This document shows, piece after piece, positions 9,556-21,300 of a stretch of 56,343 nt of DNA. The notes below the pieces were generated by a model. That model did no database searches and was not told where the DNA came from. It was given only the letters and a program-made list of their open reading frames with translations. Both the position numbers and the translations under genes were made by a program. This DNA is from Nemertoderma westbladi (lineage: Eukaryota > Xenacoelomorpha > Nemertodermatida > Nemertodermatidae), in the NCBI GenBank assembly GCA_032718475.1, contig JAUCBJ010002310.1, positions 1 through 56,343 on the forward strand, written 5' to 3'. Positions within the stretch are counted from its first letter, which is position 1. The number at the start of each line of letters is the position of its first letter.

Positions 9556-11077
9556 GGTACCTATATTCCAAATTATAGCCAAAACCAAACAATTTTGACC
9601 CCCCCCCCTCCTTAAATACAGTCTTTCGGCAAAAGACAGTAGGCCTACCTCCAGCCCTTCCCATACCCGGTACGTAAGCAATATAAGGGTGCAACTTCAT
9701 ACAACTAATCAAAAATATTTAGTGAATATTATATAAAGATGACCATGACGAGCACATTGAAAGCAGTAATGATAGATGATCGAAACTAAAGAAGATGATA
9801 AAGAGGCAAATTATATTATTGTTATAATATAATGAACTTCATAGGATTATGTAACTTAATAGTTACCATATGAATTTAATCCATTTAATTTCGAAGGAAT
9901 CAGGATGCTTAGTTTAGGATATTAAATAAATCTAACCTCCACAATGTTCATAACGACATCAATGGAACGTATTGTAAGCAAGAAACTGTTCTGTAAACAA
10001 ATAACCTCAGAACTTAGTGAATTTATCACATTGTGGGGCGAGCGACAAAAGTAAGCGAGCTTAGCATGCGCGGGTACCACTAACTCAATCGATGTCTCTG
10101 TTCTGCTGCTCTGTTGATCTGTCGTTCTGTTGTGTCCAATTTTAAACGTTAATAACTCAGCCAAATCTCGATAAAATATATCCAAACTTGGTACATATGT
10201 AGTCTGGAAAAAGTTTAGAAATCTTCCAAGTTGAATTTGCGTGGGGTCTTCATGTAGCATCTGTGTAACTGTCTTGCAGTCATAATAAATTTATCTATCC
10301 AAAAATTATTAGGTTTGGCATCAGGTGGTTGCTAGGAGACTGCAGGACATATCAGGTGGGTTTGAAATTCAGCATAACCGGGACCATGCAGCAATAATGT
10401 GGCTTTGGGGAGTGTGGTAGGCCTATTTCACTTTCAGCCATTCCAGCATTTTCAGAATGCAGAGTTCACAGTACGACACTGGTACCATGAGATGCTTGTA
10501 CTCAGTACCAGTACTGCTCACTGCTGTTGCTGTATGTGGTGGTGTGCTGTCAGTGTGGTACTGCTACTGCATTATCTGAGTATTGGTACGTGCGGTAGGG
10601 TAGGGAGTCCTGCAATTGCCTGAGTGATGTCTAAATTGCGATATCGCGACTATTCAGCCATATAATGTACCGGTATGTTACCTTAATCTTATTAAACATA
10701 TGTTTTACAGTACGGTACCCGTACTGTTACAGTGTTACAGAGTTACCGGTACCGTCTTCAGGTCATTGGCGCCACCCACCAATCGGCTCGACAACTGCAA
10801 CCATGCCAACATGGAAGTTTTGAAATTATGCGGACTTAAGACAGACTGACAAATTGTTAGGTTGTACCAGCTGACCTTTATTCCATGTTCCGGTATCCAA
10901 TAATGCACTAGGTACCCCAACAGCCCAATACTGCAATACCCAGCAACGTTTTGGAATTGTACCGGTACGCAAACAACTCGGCCATCAAGGCCACCACCTC
11001 TGTCTGTCGCAGTGTCGTCAGCGACCTAGACTTTTGGTATCGCTACTGCGCTAGCACCAAGGACAAACTGGACTACT
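9556..11077. other. Intergenic sequence without a recognised gene
   Basis: No domain-bearing frame was found. The stretch 10640-10990 is rich in ACCGGTA and GGTACC words, which look like a genome-wide bias here rather than sites. A frame at 9922-10260 on the minus strand is open for 112 codons but has no recognisable family. Confidence 0.4.
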
Positions 11078-11970
11078 TCTACTACTAGGATCGGCATGCT
11101 GCATTGCAGCTGCATTTTTAAGACTGCTGTGCCGGCTTGTCAACAAAATTGCACCGCCACAACTCCCCATCACCCATGACATTTGCTAGATCATCCGCAT
11201 CTGTAAGGCCAGTGTCCTTTAAGATGCCTCTCAAGAAAGTCATGGGCTGTCCACCATGCTTATTCACTCCATGAGGCTGCCAAAGTACAAGATTATGCAC
11301 TGGCTGGTCCTCGCGGCGAAAGCAATGTCCTGCAAAGCGGAGGCGATTTTGTTCTAGTGTCAAGCTTGGGGGAACCAATGAGACACCTCCAATGTTATAT
11401 AGTGTCTGGTTGGTGATGTGTGCATTGTACTTGACACAATGAACCCGGCGTAGCATTCTTGTGAATGTGCCATCCAGAGATTTGGTGTCCTCAGCAGTTA
11501 GAGCCCAGCATGGACTCCCGTAGAGGAGTACTGGAACTACTGCTGCTCTAAATAATCGGACCTTAAGTTTCCGATTAATTCTCGGTGACTTCCAAATCCT
11601 GGAAAGCCTATTCAAGGCTGCCCATGCCTTTTCCTTACGTATTCGAAGGTCCTCACCTGACTTCCGGATCCATGATCCCAGGTGACAGAAGTCGTCCACA
11701 TGCTCAAGCATACCATCCTTTGAGCTTATGCTCAGCTCATCCGATCAGAGACTTGCTGAGGACTTTCAAAGTTAACTGTCAGAATTTTGGTCTTTCTGGA
11801 GTTAATAAAAAGACCAACACTAGAAGCAGCATGTTCTAATGAGCTGAGGAGCCGTTGGGCTCCCTCTAATGATTCTGAGAGTACTCCTAAGTCATCAGCA
11901 AAGTCTAGATCAGTTGGACTAACTGATAAGCGAGACACGAGGACTGAAGAATGCATTGAATTTTTTGAGT
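11078..11970 (-). mobile_element. Broken 3' fragment of an RTE-like non-LTR retrotransposon (copy B)
   Basis: The protein frames (11956-11732, then 11711-11118) are nearly the same as the 3' half of the LINE at 12668-14508. They run from the reverse-transcriptase catalytic motif (LDFADDLGVL) through the conserved thumb-like segment (LLYGSPCWALTAEDTKSLDG) to the C-terminus. Relative to that copy there is a five-base insertion after VSDRMS that shifts the frame and splits it in two. The plus-strand left end reads CTACTACTAGGATCGG, the complement of the 3' trinucleotide tail. The 5' boundary is uncertain, near 11970. It is 5'-truncated and non-functional, and it is the site into which the BEL element inserted (junction at 11992). 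Confidence 0.85.
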
Positions 11971-11991
11971 AGTTTGACTGTGGACTTCTGC

Positions 11992-11996
11992 CAATG
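11992..11996. repeat. Target-site duplication of the BEL element, left copy (CAATG)
   Basis: CAATG directly precedes the LTR start TGTTCGCG and recurs directly after the other LTR at 27307-27311. Five bases is the usual BEL/Pao duplication length. Confidence 0.85.
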
Positions 11997-12657
11997 TGTT
12001 CGCGCTTTCAGACCTTTAGCAGTTTAACCTGCCAATTTTAGGTGTCCTCTTGTTTATAAATCGACTTTAGCCTATAACAAGTATTTAGTGCACATAAAGT
12101 TACATTAGCATTACATTAGTTACATTCGGATGCTTTGAAATGATTGCGGTGCAGACCTACTGTATTACTCGATTGATCGTTACTATATAATCTCTGACAA
12201 TATTATTCACTTTCGGGGAAATATTAACAGTTCCTTTAGGACGTGGCGCTTTAAGTATATAAAACAGAGTTATGACTTATACTAAACACAACGAGATGGC
12301 CACTGAGTTTCGTAAATAGCGCATTCTTTAGGATATGCTTTATTATCTGTCACACTACTGCACACGACTTCACACTGCTGCACACTGATCTGCCGACCGT
12401 CACTGAATTTGATCATATATAAGGAGGATAGCAACTGACACATGTAGGGATTAAGAAATAGCATTTAATTCACACAAAAACCACTATAATGTAATTCGCA
12501 ATTGTTACAGGTAACCTGTCCCTCTTACCTTCAGTAATCAAGAAGATTGAGATTTTATGATTATTTATCGGTATTCTCCAAATATATCAACAATATATCC
12601 ATATAACAACAATTAATAACAGAAGTAAAATAATGCGGTGAAAGTCAGTATGTCGGC

Positions 12658-12667
12658 GGTGATCGGT
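12658..12667. repeat. LINE target-site duplication, left copy
   Basis: GGTGATCGGT stands immediately before the LINE and again at 14509-14518 after its trinucleotide tail. The uninterrupted LTR has a single copy at 26813-26822. Confidence 0.93.
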
Positions 12668-14452
12668 GATGCCATCAATGATGCTGACGACAGCAGGCAA
12701 TCATCCCAGGCATGGAAATCGATCAATCTGCTTACTGGGCGGAAAAGCCAACCAACCACCAAGGTTAAGGCTGAATCACCAGCCGATCGCCTCAATGGTT
12801 GGAAAGCCCACTTTGAAAAGCTCCTCAATAATGACAGGGTATTGCCTGATAACTTTATAGAAGTAAAAGTGTCTGAGTCTGTACTCCCAGATATTCCCAT
12901 TGGCGATATCTCCTTTGCAGAAGTGAAGGCTGCTGCAAAGAGCATTAAGACCAATCGTGCCAGTGGAGTAGATGGTGTTCCCCCTGAGGTCTTTAAAATA
13001 CCTGAGTGTTTAAAGCTCATCTATCCCATCATAGTAGACATGTACCGAACAACAAGAGTCCCACAAGAAATGAAAACAAATAAGTTGGTGCCAGTTCCCA
13101 AGAAGGGCAACCTAACACTCTATGGTTCTTTTCGGGGAATCTCATTGATCTCGATTGCTGCAAAGCTATACAATAGGATTCTATTAAATCGCATCAGGGA
13201 TCCCATTGAGAGACTGCTCCGTGGAAATCAGAATGGGTTCCGTAAAGGTCGTGGTACCATGGAGCCCATTTTGGCACTTAGAAGGATAATTGAAGAGTTA
13301 TCAAAAAAGAAAGACAGGCATCTGGCTGTTATCTTTGTTGACTTCTTCAAGGCCTTTGATTCAGTCTCTCGCTCACGTATGTTCACCATACTTTCATTAT
13401 ATGGGATTCCTGATGAAATTATTGCAGCAATCAGATCAGTATACGATGGTTCGACAACATTTGTGTCTACTGTTGATGGTGACACAGAACCATTTGAAGT
13501 GTTATGGGGCGTCCTCCAAGGAGACACACTTGCACCATTCTTGTTCATTATTGTGGTTGACTATGTTCTACGCATGTCCTTAGATCATTATAATGATGAT
13601 GGGGTGATGATAACTCCACCTACTGGCTCCAGAAGTCAAGGAAATCCTGCCAAGTACCTAACTGATCTAGACTTTGCTGATGACTTAGGAGTACTCTCAG
13701 AAACATTAGAGGGAGCCCAACGGCTCCTCAGCTCATTAGAACATGCTGCTTCTAGTGTTGGTCTTTTTATTAACTCCAGAAAGACCAAAATTCTGACAGT
13801 TAACTTTGAAAGTCCTCAGCAAGTCTCTGATCGGATGAGCATAAGCTCAAACGATGGTATGCTTGAGCATGTGGACGACTTCTGTTACCTGGGATCATGG
13901 ATCCGGAAGTCAGGTGAGGACCTTCGAATACGTAAGGGAAAGGCATGGGCAGCCTTGAATAGGCTTTCCAGGATTTGGAAGTCACCGAGAATTAATCGGA
14001 AACTTAAGGTCCGATTATTTAGAGCAGCAGTAGTTCCAGTACTCCTCTACGGGAGTCCATGCTGGGCTCTAACTGCTGAGGACACCAAATCTCTGGATGG
14101 CACATTCACAAGAATGCTACGCCGGGTTCATTGTGTCAAGTACAATGCACACATCTCCAACCAGACACTATATAACATTGGAGGTGTCTCATTGGTTCCC
14201 CCAAGCTTGACACTAGAACAAAATCGCCTCCGCTTTGCAGGACATTGCTTTCGCCGTGAGGACCAGCCAGTGCATAATCTTGTACTTTGGCAGCCTCATG
14301 GAGTGAATAAGCATGGTGGACAGCCCATGACTTTCTTGAGACGCATCTTAAAGGACACTGGCCTTAAAGATGCGGATGATCTAGCAAATGTCATGGGTGA
14401 TAGGGAGTTGTGGCGGTGCAATTTTGTTGACAAGCCGGCACAGCATTCTTAA
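12668..14452 (+). CDS. Reverse transcriptase of LINE copy A (N-truncated)
   Basis: This uninterrupted frame of nearly 600 codons covers the C-terminal two thirds of a non-LTR polyprotein. In order it has an N-terminal linker, RT block FVDFFKAFDSVSRSRMF (first catalytic Asp), WGVLQGDTLAPFLFI, the YADD-equivalent LDFADDLGVLS, and INSRKTKILTVN. The C-terminal domain has LLYGSPCWALT and the basic RLRFAGHCFRRED, typical of RTE-like LINEs. The ATG at 12638 belongs to the surrounding LTR, so the natural start is lost with the 5' truncation. No endonuclease domain is present. The long frame without stops shows that this insertion is younger than the BEL element it sits in. The clade call (RTE-like rather than CR1-like) is from general motif pattern only. 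Confidence 0.88.
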   Translation, partial: DAINDADDSRQSSQAWKSINLLTGRKSQPTTKVKAESPADRLNGWKAHFEKLLNNDRVLPDNFIEVKVSESVLPDIPIGDISFAEVKAAAKSIKTNRASGVDGVPPEVFKIPECLKLIYPIIVDMYRTTRVPQEMKTNKLVPVPKKGNLTLYGSFRGISLISIAAKLYNRILLNRIRDPIERLLRGNQNGFRKGRGTMEPILALRRIIEELSKKKDRHLAVIFVDFFKAFDSVSRSRMFTILSLYGIPDEIIAAIRSVYDGSTTFVSTVDGDTEPFEVLWGVLQGDTLAPFLFIIVVDYVLRMSLDHYNDDGVMITPPTGSRSQGNPAKYLTDLDFADDLGVLSETLEGAQRLLSSLEHAASSVGLFINSRKTKILTVNFESPQQVSDRMSISSNDGMLEHVDDFCYLGSWIRKSGEDLRIRKGKAWAALNRLSRIWKSPRINRKLKVRLFRAAVVPVLLYGSPCWALTAEDTKSLDGTFTRMLRRVHCVKYNAHISNQTLYNIGGVSLVPPSLTLEQNRLRFAGHCFRREDQPVHNLVLWQPHGVNKHGGQPMTFLRRILKDTGLKDADDLANVMGDRELWRCNFVDKPAQHS

Positions 14453-14508
14453 AAATGCAGCTGCAATGCAGCATGCCGATCCTAGTAGTAGTAGTAGTAG
14501 TAGTAGTA
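12668..14508 (+). mobile_element. 5'-truncated RTE-like non-LTR retrotransposon (copy A)
   Basis: The insertion is bounded by the 10-bp duplication GGTGATCGGT and ends in a (TAG)n tail (14483-14508), a trinucleotide tail of the sort seen in RTE-like LINEs. It lacks the 5' part with the endonuclease domain. Its empty site is preserved in the other LTR of the same BEL element, so the boundaries are exact. Two further fragments of the same family are at 11078-11970 and 42586-43161. Confidence 0.93.
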
Positions 14509-14518
14509 GGTGATCGGT
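14509..14518. repeat. LINE target-site duplication, right copy
   Basis: GGTGATCGGT follows the (TAG)n tail directly, and LTR sequence (AGTACCG) resumes after it as in the empty site. Confidence 0.92.
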
Positions 14519-15009
14519 AGTACCGCATTGATATTGCATTGATATGTGGATTGCAGTGCTCCAGGTGTTATTATTCAGTTGGTGGCCAGATAATAGATTT
14601 ACGTTCCTATAATCAAAGCCATCTAATGTTTGGCCAAAGTCTGAAACTTCTACAGAAGCACAGAATAATTTCTAAGCCGATGTTCTGAGGCTCAGAAAGG
14701 TAAACAAAGACCATAATGCATTGTGCGGTTTTCCGTAGGCCTCTGTACAAGACAAAACGAAAATCGCTCTGATTGGCTGAGCAGAACAAAGAGAGGTTCC
14801 ACGTTTACAGTAAATCAGCTGACAGATTTCGTCATCTGAATTCCAGTCTTTTAGAGTATTAGGCGCATTGCGGCAGAAAATGGCTTGTTATGTCCGCTAA
14901 AGCACCTACACGGTACATTGCGGAGAAAATGGCTTGTTATATCCGCTAAAGCACCTACACGGTATATTGCGGAGAAAAATGACTTGTTATGTCCGCAAAA
15001 GCTTTTACA

Positions 15010-15019
15010 CCGCTCCCAG
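15010..15019 (-). other. Likely polypurine tract of the BEL element
   Basis: Read on the minus strand, CTGGGAGCGG stands directly before the TG of the 3' LTR, the expected place for the plus-strand primer of a retroelement. Confidence 0.55.
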
Positions 15020-15087
15020 AAAATGGGATTTAATTCTATAAAATATAAAAAATCACAGTTTATAAAATATAAAAATACTCTAAACAG

Positions 15088-16641
15088 TTAGTCCTTCTTA
15101 CGCAAATGGCGTTTACGCAGTTTTTTGAGGCTAGCAAGAGTCCTTTTCTCTTTGGGGCGAGCCACTTTACTAGGAGGGCTATAACTCCTAGGTGAAGGGT
15201 GCAATACAATTGCATCAGAAGGTTTAGGGTTACGGTCGGTGTATCCGCCGGTCGAGGTACCCGGTTGATCGGTATCAACCTCAGTGGAACGAGGTCGAAC
15301 AACCTTGAGAGCGTGTTTTAAGACAGCAGCTCTTACTGGTCCCTGATGGGTCGTTTCCACGAGAGCGGTAGGTGGACCGTGTGTAGTGAGAAATTTCCTC
15401 GGTTTGATGGTTCTTTCCGACTCGCATTCTCGGGCTCTGTCGAAATCGATATGCTTCTCCTTGAGCTGATTTTCCTCCGCTTGTCGATGGAAGCATTCGT
15501 CCAAAACTCTTTCAGAGAGTAGGGTCGTCCAAGTTCGATATCTTCTTAGAGATTCTGGATTTCCCGATCGAACTGAGATAAAGCTAATTCGTTTACCGTT
15601 TGGACTTGCTGCTGCAATTTACGTTTCTCTAAACAATCGTAGGTTCCCTTTCCGATCTTTTGTCGAATAGTGTCTAACGCATTTCGTACAACTCTCTCCT
15701 CCACCTTGGTGACAGGTTGTATCGGGGTTAAACTGGGACGTTTATGCGGGTTGAACGGCGATATTAAATGTCCGCGTCCCAATCCAGCTAGGTAGGATGG
15801 GCGAATATCTAGGGAGCCCACAACCGGAGTGCCACCGACTAATTGTTCAGGTAATACTAGATCTTTGAACAATGAGTACAGTTCAGGAGGATCCGTCATA
15901 CTATTAGGATCAAGAGTCTGAGGTCTCACCAGGGAATGAGGAGGACTGACCGAGTATTCTGGAACTCCTATCATAGGTTTATTTAAGGATCGTTTGAGTC
16001 GAGCGAGCATAGGTGATACGTCGAACAAGTTTCGCTCGAAACTCCCTTAAATATAGCGAGTAAAACTGTGTTTAGCGCAACGTCTCCGCGGATGTTTATG
16101 TCTTTCCGTGTGTTGGTTGGGTCTAGGGCATTCATCGTAATAATACCAAAGACGCATGTCTTGTAGGGGAAATGCGGGTGATCTTTCTCCAGTTTTACAA
16201 TGTCTCTCTCAAGAATTCCAAATATACGTTGAAGTCACTGCGTTTATCCGGTTCTTTAATGTCTTCTCTTTCGAGTTGGTTTTGAATAGAATTTTCGTGT
16301 TCGATTCTCAGTTTATCGTTCCTACTCCGCTGGGTATGATATTTAAATAGGATCATTTCCCTTTCGGTGTCTACATCGTCCATATCATGTAAATCGATAG
16401 GATGGCCAGTAGTTAAGAAGTCTATATACGTACCATTACGATGCGTGTAGCGAGCGGTGAATTTTCTATAGTCCAATTCACGCATGAGCTGTTCCTTTGA
16501 CATTGGCGGTTCGATATAACGGCCATCGTCCTCCATAGTGGGTGGACTAGCGTCGCCGCCTATTAAACTATCAACAAACGCTTGCAATGGTAGGGTATAT
16601 CGCTCCCTGATACCAAGATCATCTTCTATCAACTCAGTCAT
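15088..16641 (-). pseudogene. Extra reading region downstream of integrase in the BEL element (function unknown)
   Basis: This is an open region of roughly 515 codons in the position where some BEL and Gypsy elements carry an envelope gene. It starts at a clear ATG (16641; MTELIEDDLGIRERY). Three track-length segments (16641-16195, 16028-15546, 15504-15088) are linked by a further open stretch in a third frame between them. One-base shifts near 16195-16250, 16030-16060 and 15550 would account for all the breaks. The N-terminal part is acidic, the middle is Pro-rich, and the end is strongly basic (KKLRKRHLRKKD), resembling a nuclear or nucleic-acid-binding tail. I see no signal peptide and no membrane segment, so it does not look like an envelope protein. 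No family is recognised. It may be a captured host gene, a second structural protein or an element-specific accessory gene. Confidence 0.6.
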
Positions 16642-18365
16642 AGCTGCTATATGAGTTTATCGATATTATAATCTATTATAATTTAGGCTAGCGGTCGTTG
16701 CTGCCTCCCCCTCAATGCCCCCGGACAGCGCAAGCTCCTCAGCGCTGATGTACTGTCGCCGCTGTGTCTATCGCCAACGTAGTAGCTACACATCGACAAC
16801 AACAACCAGCGCGAGTCACTCCACTGTCCGTCCCAAGGGCTTAGATTTACTTCAGGTTCTTACTGCAGAGGTAGGGCTACTTTCACAACTGCGACTCGCT
16901 ACTGTAAACACACTTTAGTAGTAACATTCACCTATAAACGCACAAATTCCACACAACTGTCACAAATTGTACACATTCGGGCCATTTGTCTGTTAGTCAA
17001 GTGCCTTCCAGAATGCCACATTATTATTATGTATCCCTGGATACCAGCAGTGTGCTATTTATTCTGTATGCTATTCAATGGGGCAAGCTTTCTATTGTTC
17101 CTCTAACTCGCTTCCAATTCTAGCGTGGTTGTTGCTATGGTGACATTATGGAAAGCTAGCAGTAGAATTAGGGTAATTCTCATGCATACAGATCTGGGAT
17201 GCTATTTAATAGTAATTCTTTAATTGTCAATATTCCCCTTTATACATGATTTTATGAATTTTATCTGCTATTTACTGTACACTGGAGATATTGGAGATTC
17301 TCGCACACTAATATACTTAATAAGGTGAATCTCCGCTCCCATGATCTATTAATTAATGGAATTTTGGGAATGTTATAAATTGTATAAAATGACAATTTAT
17401 CAAATTCATGAGAGGATATGAATTTAAATTTATTCCCGTAAATTTTATTATTTAATATTAAAATAGACACAATTTTATTCCAGAACATGTCTGGGGACTA
17501 GGATCCTTAATTCTAGAAAATTTGTCTTTTTAAGAGTATCGGTAAGTGCTACGATATCTTAATCGACTAGAATTTTAAAGGATCTAAATTTTAACAGATT
17601 TTGATTTATAGATTTTCTAGAGTTAAGTTGTAAGCATTTACTCTATTATATTTGTTTTGACAGATTTTACAATTATTTATTAAATATTTAATATTTAAGA
17701 TGGGCACCGATTTATTCCAGAACATGTCTGGGGACGTTAACCACTGATTCTAGAATTTTGTCTTTCAAGTATATCGGTGGGTGCCGCGATATCTTAATCG
17801 ACTAGAATGGCAGATGGTCAAAGGGTTTAACAGATTTATTTTGCGTTTTACGCTACTGTTAAAGGGACATCACGCTACTATATGTATTATTTAATATACG
17901 GTATGAGAGCAATATTGCAAGAAGCAATGTCAGTGAGAAGAGGCAAGTCGTTTCCAAGGTCTACCCAGAGCTTGGTTTAGCCGAGACACGAGGATCTGAA
18001 CTTTGCATTCCTAATACTCTACTTACCAATAATACTTGAGTATAGTAGGAGCTTTATTGTACTTTAATAAGTACGGATATTTCATCTTACTGTAGTCACG
18101 TATTTATAATATGATACGGACAGTAAGGAAAGAGAAAAAGAATTATTTCTCGCCGTTGCACTAAATATATAATGTTAAGTAATTAAGTAATAAACACGAA
18201 TATATATATTGCACTAATCTACTAAACAATCGCTAAAATAACATTCTACTAAATAAAATTAAAGAAAACGATTATAATAATAAAATTACGTAATAATACA
18301 TACATAAATATAAAAATAATAAAAACATATAAAATAATATAGTCACACACCCACTCCAGACGCGG
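16642..18365 (-). other. Non-coding spacer between integrase and the extra region, with a direct duplication
   Basis: This is 1.7 kb inside the BEL element without a supported gene. A segment of about 150 bp is duplicated: CAGAACATGTCTGGGGAC occurs at 17481 and 17718, with matching flanks (17451-17600 and 17688-17840), each including ATATCTTAATCGACTAGAAT. The GC-richer stretch 16690-16920 just before the extra frame could hold its promoter or splice signals, but nothing specific was identified. Confidence 0.5.
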
Positions 18366-21300
18366 TTACGTTGGGGAGTCCCTAGATGTTTGTTGGATTA
18401 GGGAGGTGGTCGTGGGAAGAGTATCTTGCCTTCCATAGTTTCCGGATAGTTCTCTGTCTCTTTCCAGTAAACATAAACGACCAACTGGGCGATTGAGCTG
18501 CTGTGTTTCGAATACAATTCCAGGTTTCTTAAAGTTACGTCGCATGACGACGAGTTCTACCGATCGCACTAAACCATCATCGGATATATGAGTCTCGATG
18601 ATACGACCTGTCTGCCACCGCTTACGTGGAAGATCTGATTCCACAATAAGGACCATGTCTCCGGCGCTGACGTTTTCTTGCTGCGCAAACCACTTGGTTC
18701 GAAGTTGTAGCGTAGGCAGATAATGTTTTTCGAAATGGTCAGCGAAACGACGGGATAATAACTGCATAAGTTGCCAAGTTTGTCGGCAGTATTCGTCTCC
18801 ATCTGTGATTTCCGATTGTGGGAGCATGGCTACAGGTTTCTTCAGTAGGAAATGCGCGGGTGTTAGCGCTTCTAGGGAGTCGGGACTCGATGAGACTGGC
18901 ATAAGCGGTCTCTCGTTAAGATAGGCGGCGATTTCTTCCATTAACGTCCGCAAAAGTTCGTCGGTGAGATACGCGCGGCATGGCACTATAAAGTGAAATG
19001 CGGTCTTCACGCTCCTTATTAATCTCTCCCAACTTCCTCCCCACCAAGGGGCGTCGGCGGCGTTGAAGGTCCAGCTAGATGCTGTTACCCTTAGCTGATC
19101 GTCCACCTGTCTTTGGTTCCAATCTTTAACGTAAGCTTTGATCTCATTATTGGCGCCAATGAAGTTCGTTCCCTTATCAGATCTCATCGTGTTGCTAGTT
19201 CCAAAGCGAGCGATCTGTCGGCGTAAACTCAGTATGAAGCTGTTGGTAGATAGATCGTTCACCATATCTAGATGGATCGCTCTACAAGTCATACAGACAA
19301 AGATGACACACCATCGCTTGACTATAGTCCTAGCACGATATACTTCAATAGGGCCAAATAAATCCACACCGGTATTAGTAAAGGGTGGTTCATAGAAGCT
19401 TACTCGTTCCCTAGGTAATTCTGCCTCTCGCTGTGTTAAAGGCCTACTGAATGCTTTCCTACAGGGTATACAGTTCCTAAGAACTTGGTTCAGAGCTCTA
19501 CGGGGTTTATGAAAATAATAGCGAGTTCGAATTTCGCTAAGAACTCGTTCTCTACCAGCATGGTAAAGCTTACTGTGAACATCTACAATCATCTTGATTT
19601 GTATTTCAAGATTTCTAATGAGTATGGGAAACTTAGTGTCAAAGGATAATGGAGCATTAGTTAATCTCCCTCCAACACGTATTAACCCATCTATCATGGT
19701 GCTAGAGAAACGATCCCTTAAGCGCATCTGTGGATTTCTCAACAACAGGAAATACTTATCGGAATCTTCATAGCATTGCAGGAGTCTCAGTATCTGCTTA
19801 TTGGTTTCTTCATGCTCCTGGTAACTGATCTTCTCCTTCAGAAACCTATCCGATACTTTGTATTTGGGAAGATCTTTAATAGCATGGACCTGCGCGGATG
19901 TCAGTGGAATGGTATCACTAGCGATCTTCGTCCTGGAGTAGTGATGATGGAAGCATCGCTTTAAATACACAACGGCCTTACAAAGCCGATTCCAGGAGAT
20001 ATAGTGATTTATCGCTCTCTGCAGGAGAGGTGAGAGTCCCTGCGAGACGTCGGGTGTTCCAGATTTCCAGTCTCTTTCTCTGATTTCCACAACAGACTTA
20101 TTTGTGGCGGGGGAGTTTAGATCCACAGCGTCGTCCCCGGAAATGTGTAGTCCAGACAGATCTATCACGGGTTTAAATAACTTTGATTTACTCGTCCGGG
20201 TTTTAGGTTTGACTTTCTCCACTCTCTTGGTTTGTCTAATCTCAGCCGTGGTAAGATGAGGAGGCCATTCATCTTCTTCTTTACTTAGGAAGTCGGGTCC
20301 ACCTAACCAGTCCGGAGTATCTATCAGTTCTTGAGGAGTTGCTCCTCAGGAGGCGATGTCGGCTGGATTAATCGTCCCAAGGCAATGTCTCCATTGATCT
20401 ACATTAGTGCGATTAAGTATAATGGCTACTCTGTTGGTAACGAAGACGCTGAACTGACAGACTTCATTGGTTATATACTCCAAAACGAGTAAAGCATCAG
20501 TCCAATAGACAGTTTTCTCCAGTGGATAGTTGATCTGTTCTGTTACATTCCGGCCGATGGCTGTAGCGTATAGAGCCGCCTTTAACTCCGCTCATGGAAC
20601 TCGTAGTTTGTTGTTGATCAAGGCCTTAGAGGTAACCAAGGCAACTTTAATTCCATCCGGAGTTTCAACCCTCAGGTAGGCTACTATACCTATTCCCATA
20701 TCACTGGCATCTCCAAACACATGGAGTTGATAGGAATACGTGGGGAGAACGTGACCAAAATATGAACGGGAAATCGCAAAGTTCTCGATGGATGGTAGAG
20801 AATCTTCCCATTTCATCCACTTCTTTAGTAGTTCTCCCTTGAGTGTTTCGTCCCATGAGTGGTTTTCTAGCCACATTTGTTGCACTAAACTCCGAGCAAC
20901 CAATATAACTGGGCTAATAAATCCCAATGGATCGAAATAAGTGCTCAGGATACTTAGACAAATCCGTTTAGTTCGAACTGGATTATCTCGCTTTTTTAGC
21001 TGGAAAAACAGGATATCTCTCTCCATGTCCCATTTCAAACCAAGCGTCTTGGTTTCCGGAAGATCGTCCTTGATAAGATCCAGATCTTTAACACCTCGGT
21101 CTTCTACCGGGATCGATTCCAGAAACTCACGGGAGTTGCTAGTGAATTTGGTTAGTCGAAATCCACCGCGTTTCAAGCACTCTACCGTTCCCTTGGCAAC
21201 ATCAATGGCTTCTTCCACTGATGGGAGGGACTTTAAATTGTCGTCCATGTATATATCCCGTTTGATGTTGTCGATAACTGCTTTAGAGAAGGCGTCTCGG

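Larger units (their letters stand above)
11997..15009 (-). repeat. 3' LTR of the BEL element, interrupted by a LINE
   Basis: It matches 26118-27306 over 11997-12657 and 14519-15009; a LINE with target duplications fills the gap. Its right part has tandem GGCTTGTTATGTCCGC / CTACACGGTA subrepeats near 14880-15000. A 57-bp stretch in the other LTR (around 26230-26285) is replaced here by a shorter sequence, and this LTR lacks or gains several small indels. Confidence 0.92.

Noticed and set aside
11078-11996. Direct target duplication for LINE copy B
   Set aside because: ACTGGACTACTTCT-like and ACTGTGGACTTCT-like flanks are similar but not identical, and the 5' end is obscured by the BEL insertion.
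12638-12667. ATG at 12638 as the start of the LINE protein
   Set aside because: These bases belong to the BEL LTR and the target duplication; the LINE begins at 12668 and is 5'-truncated.
15088-16641. Envelope gene of the BEL element
   Set aside because: There is no signal peptide, cleavage site or membrane-spanning segment in any of the segments; kept as an unassigned extra region.
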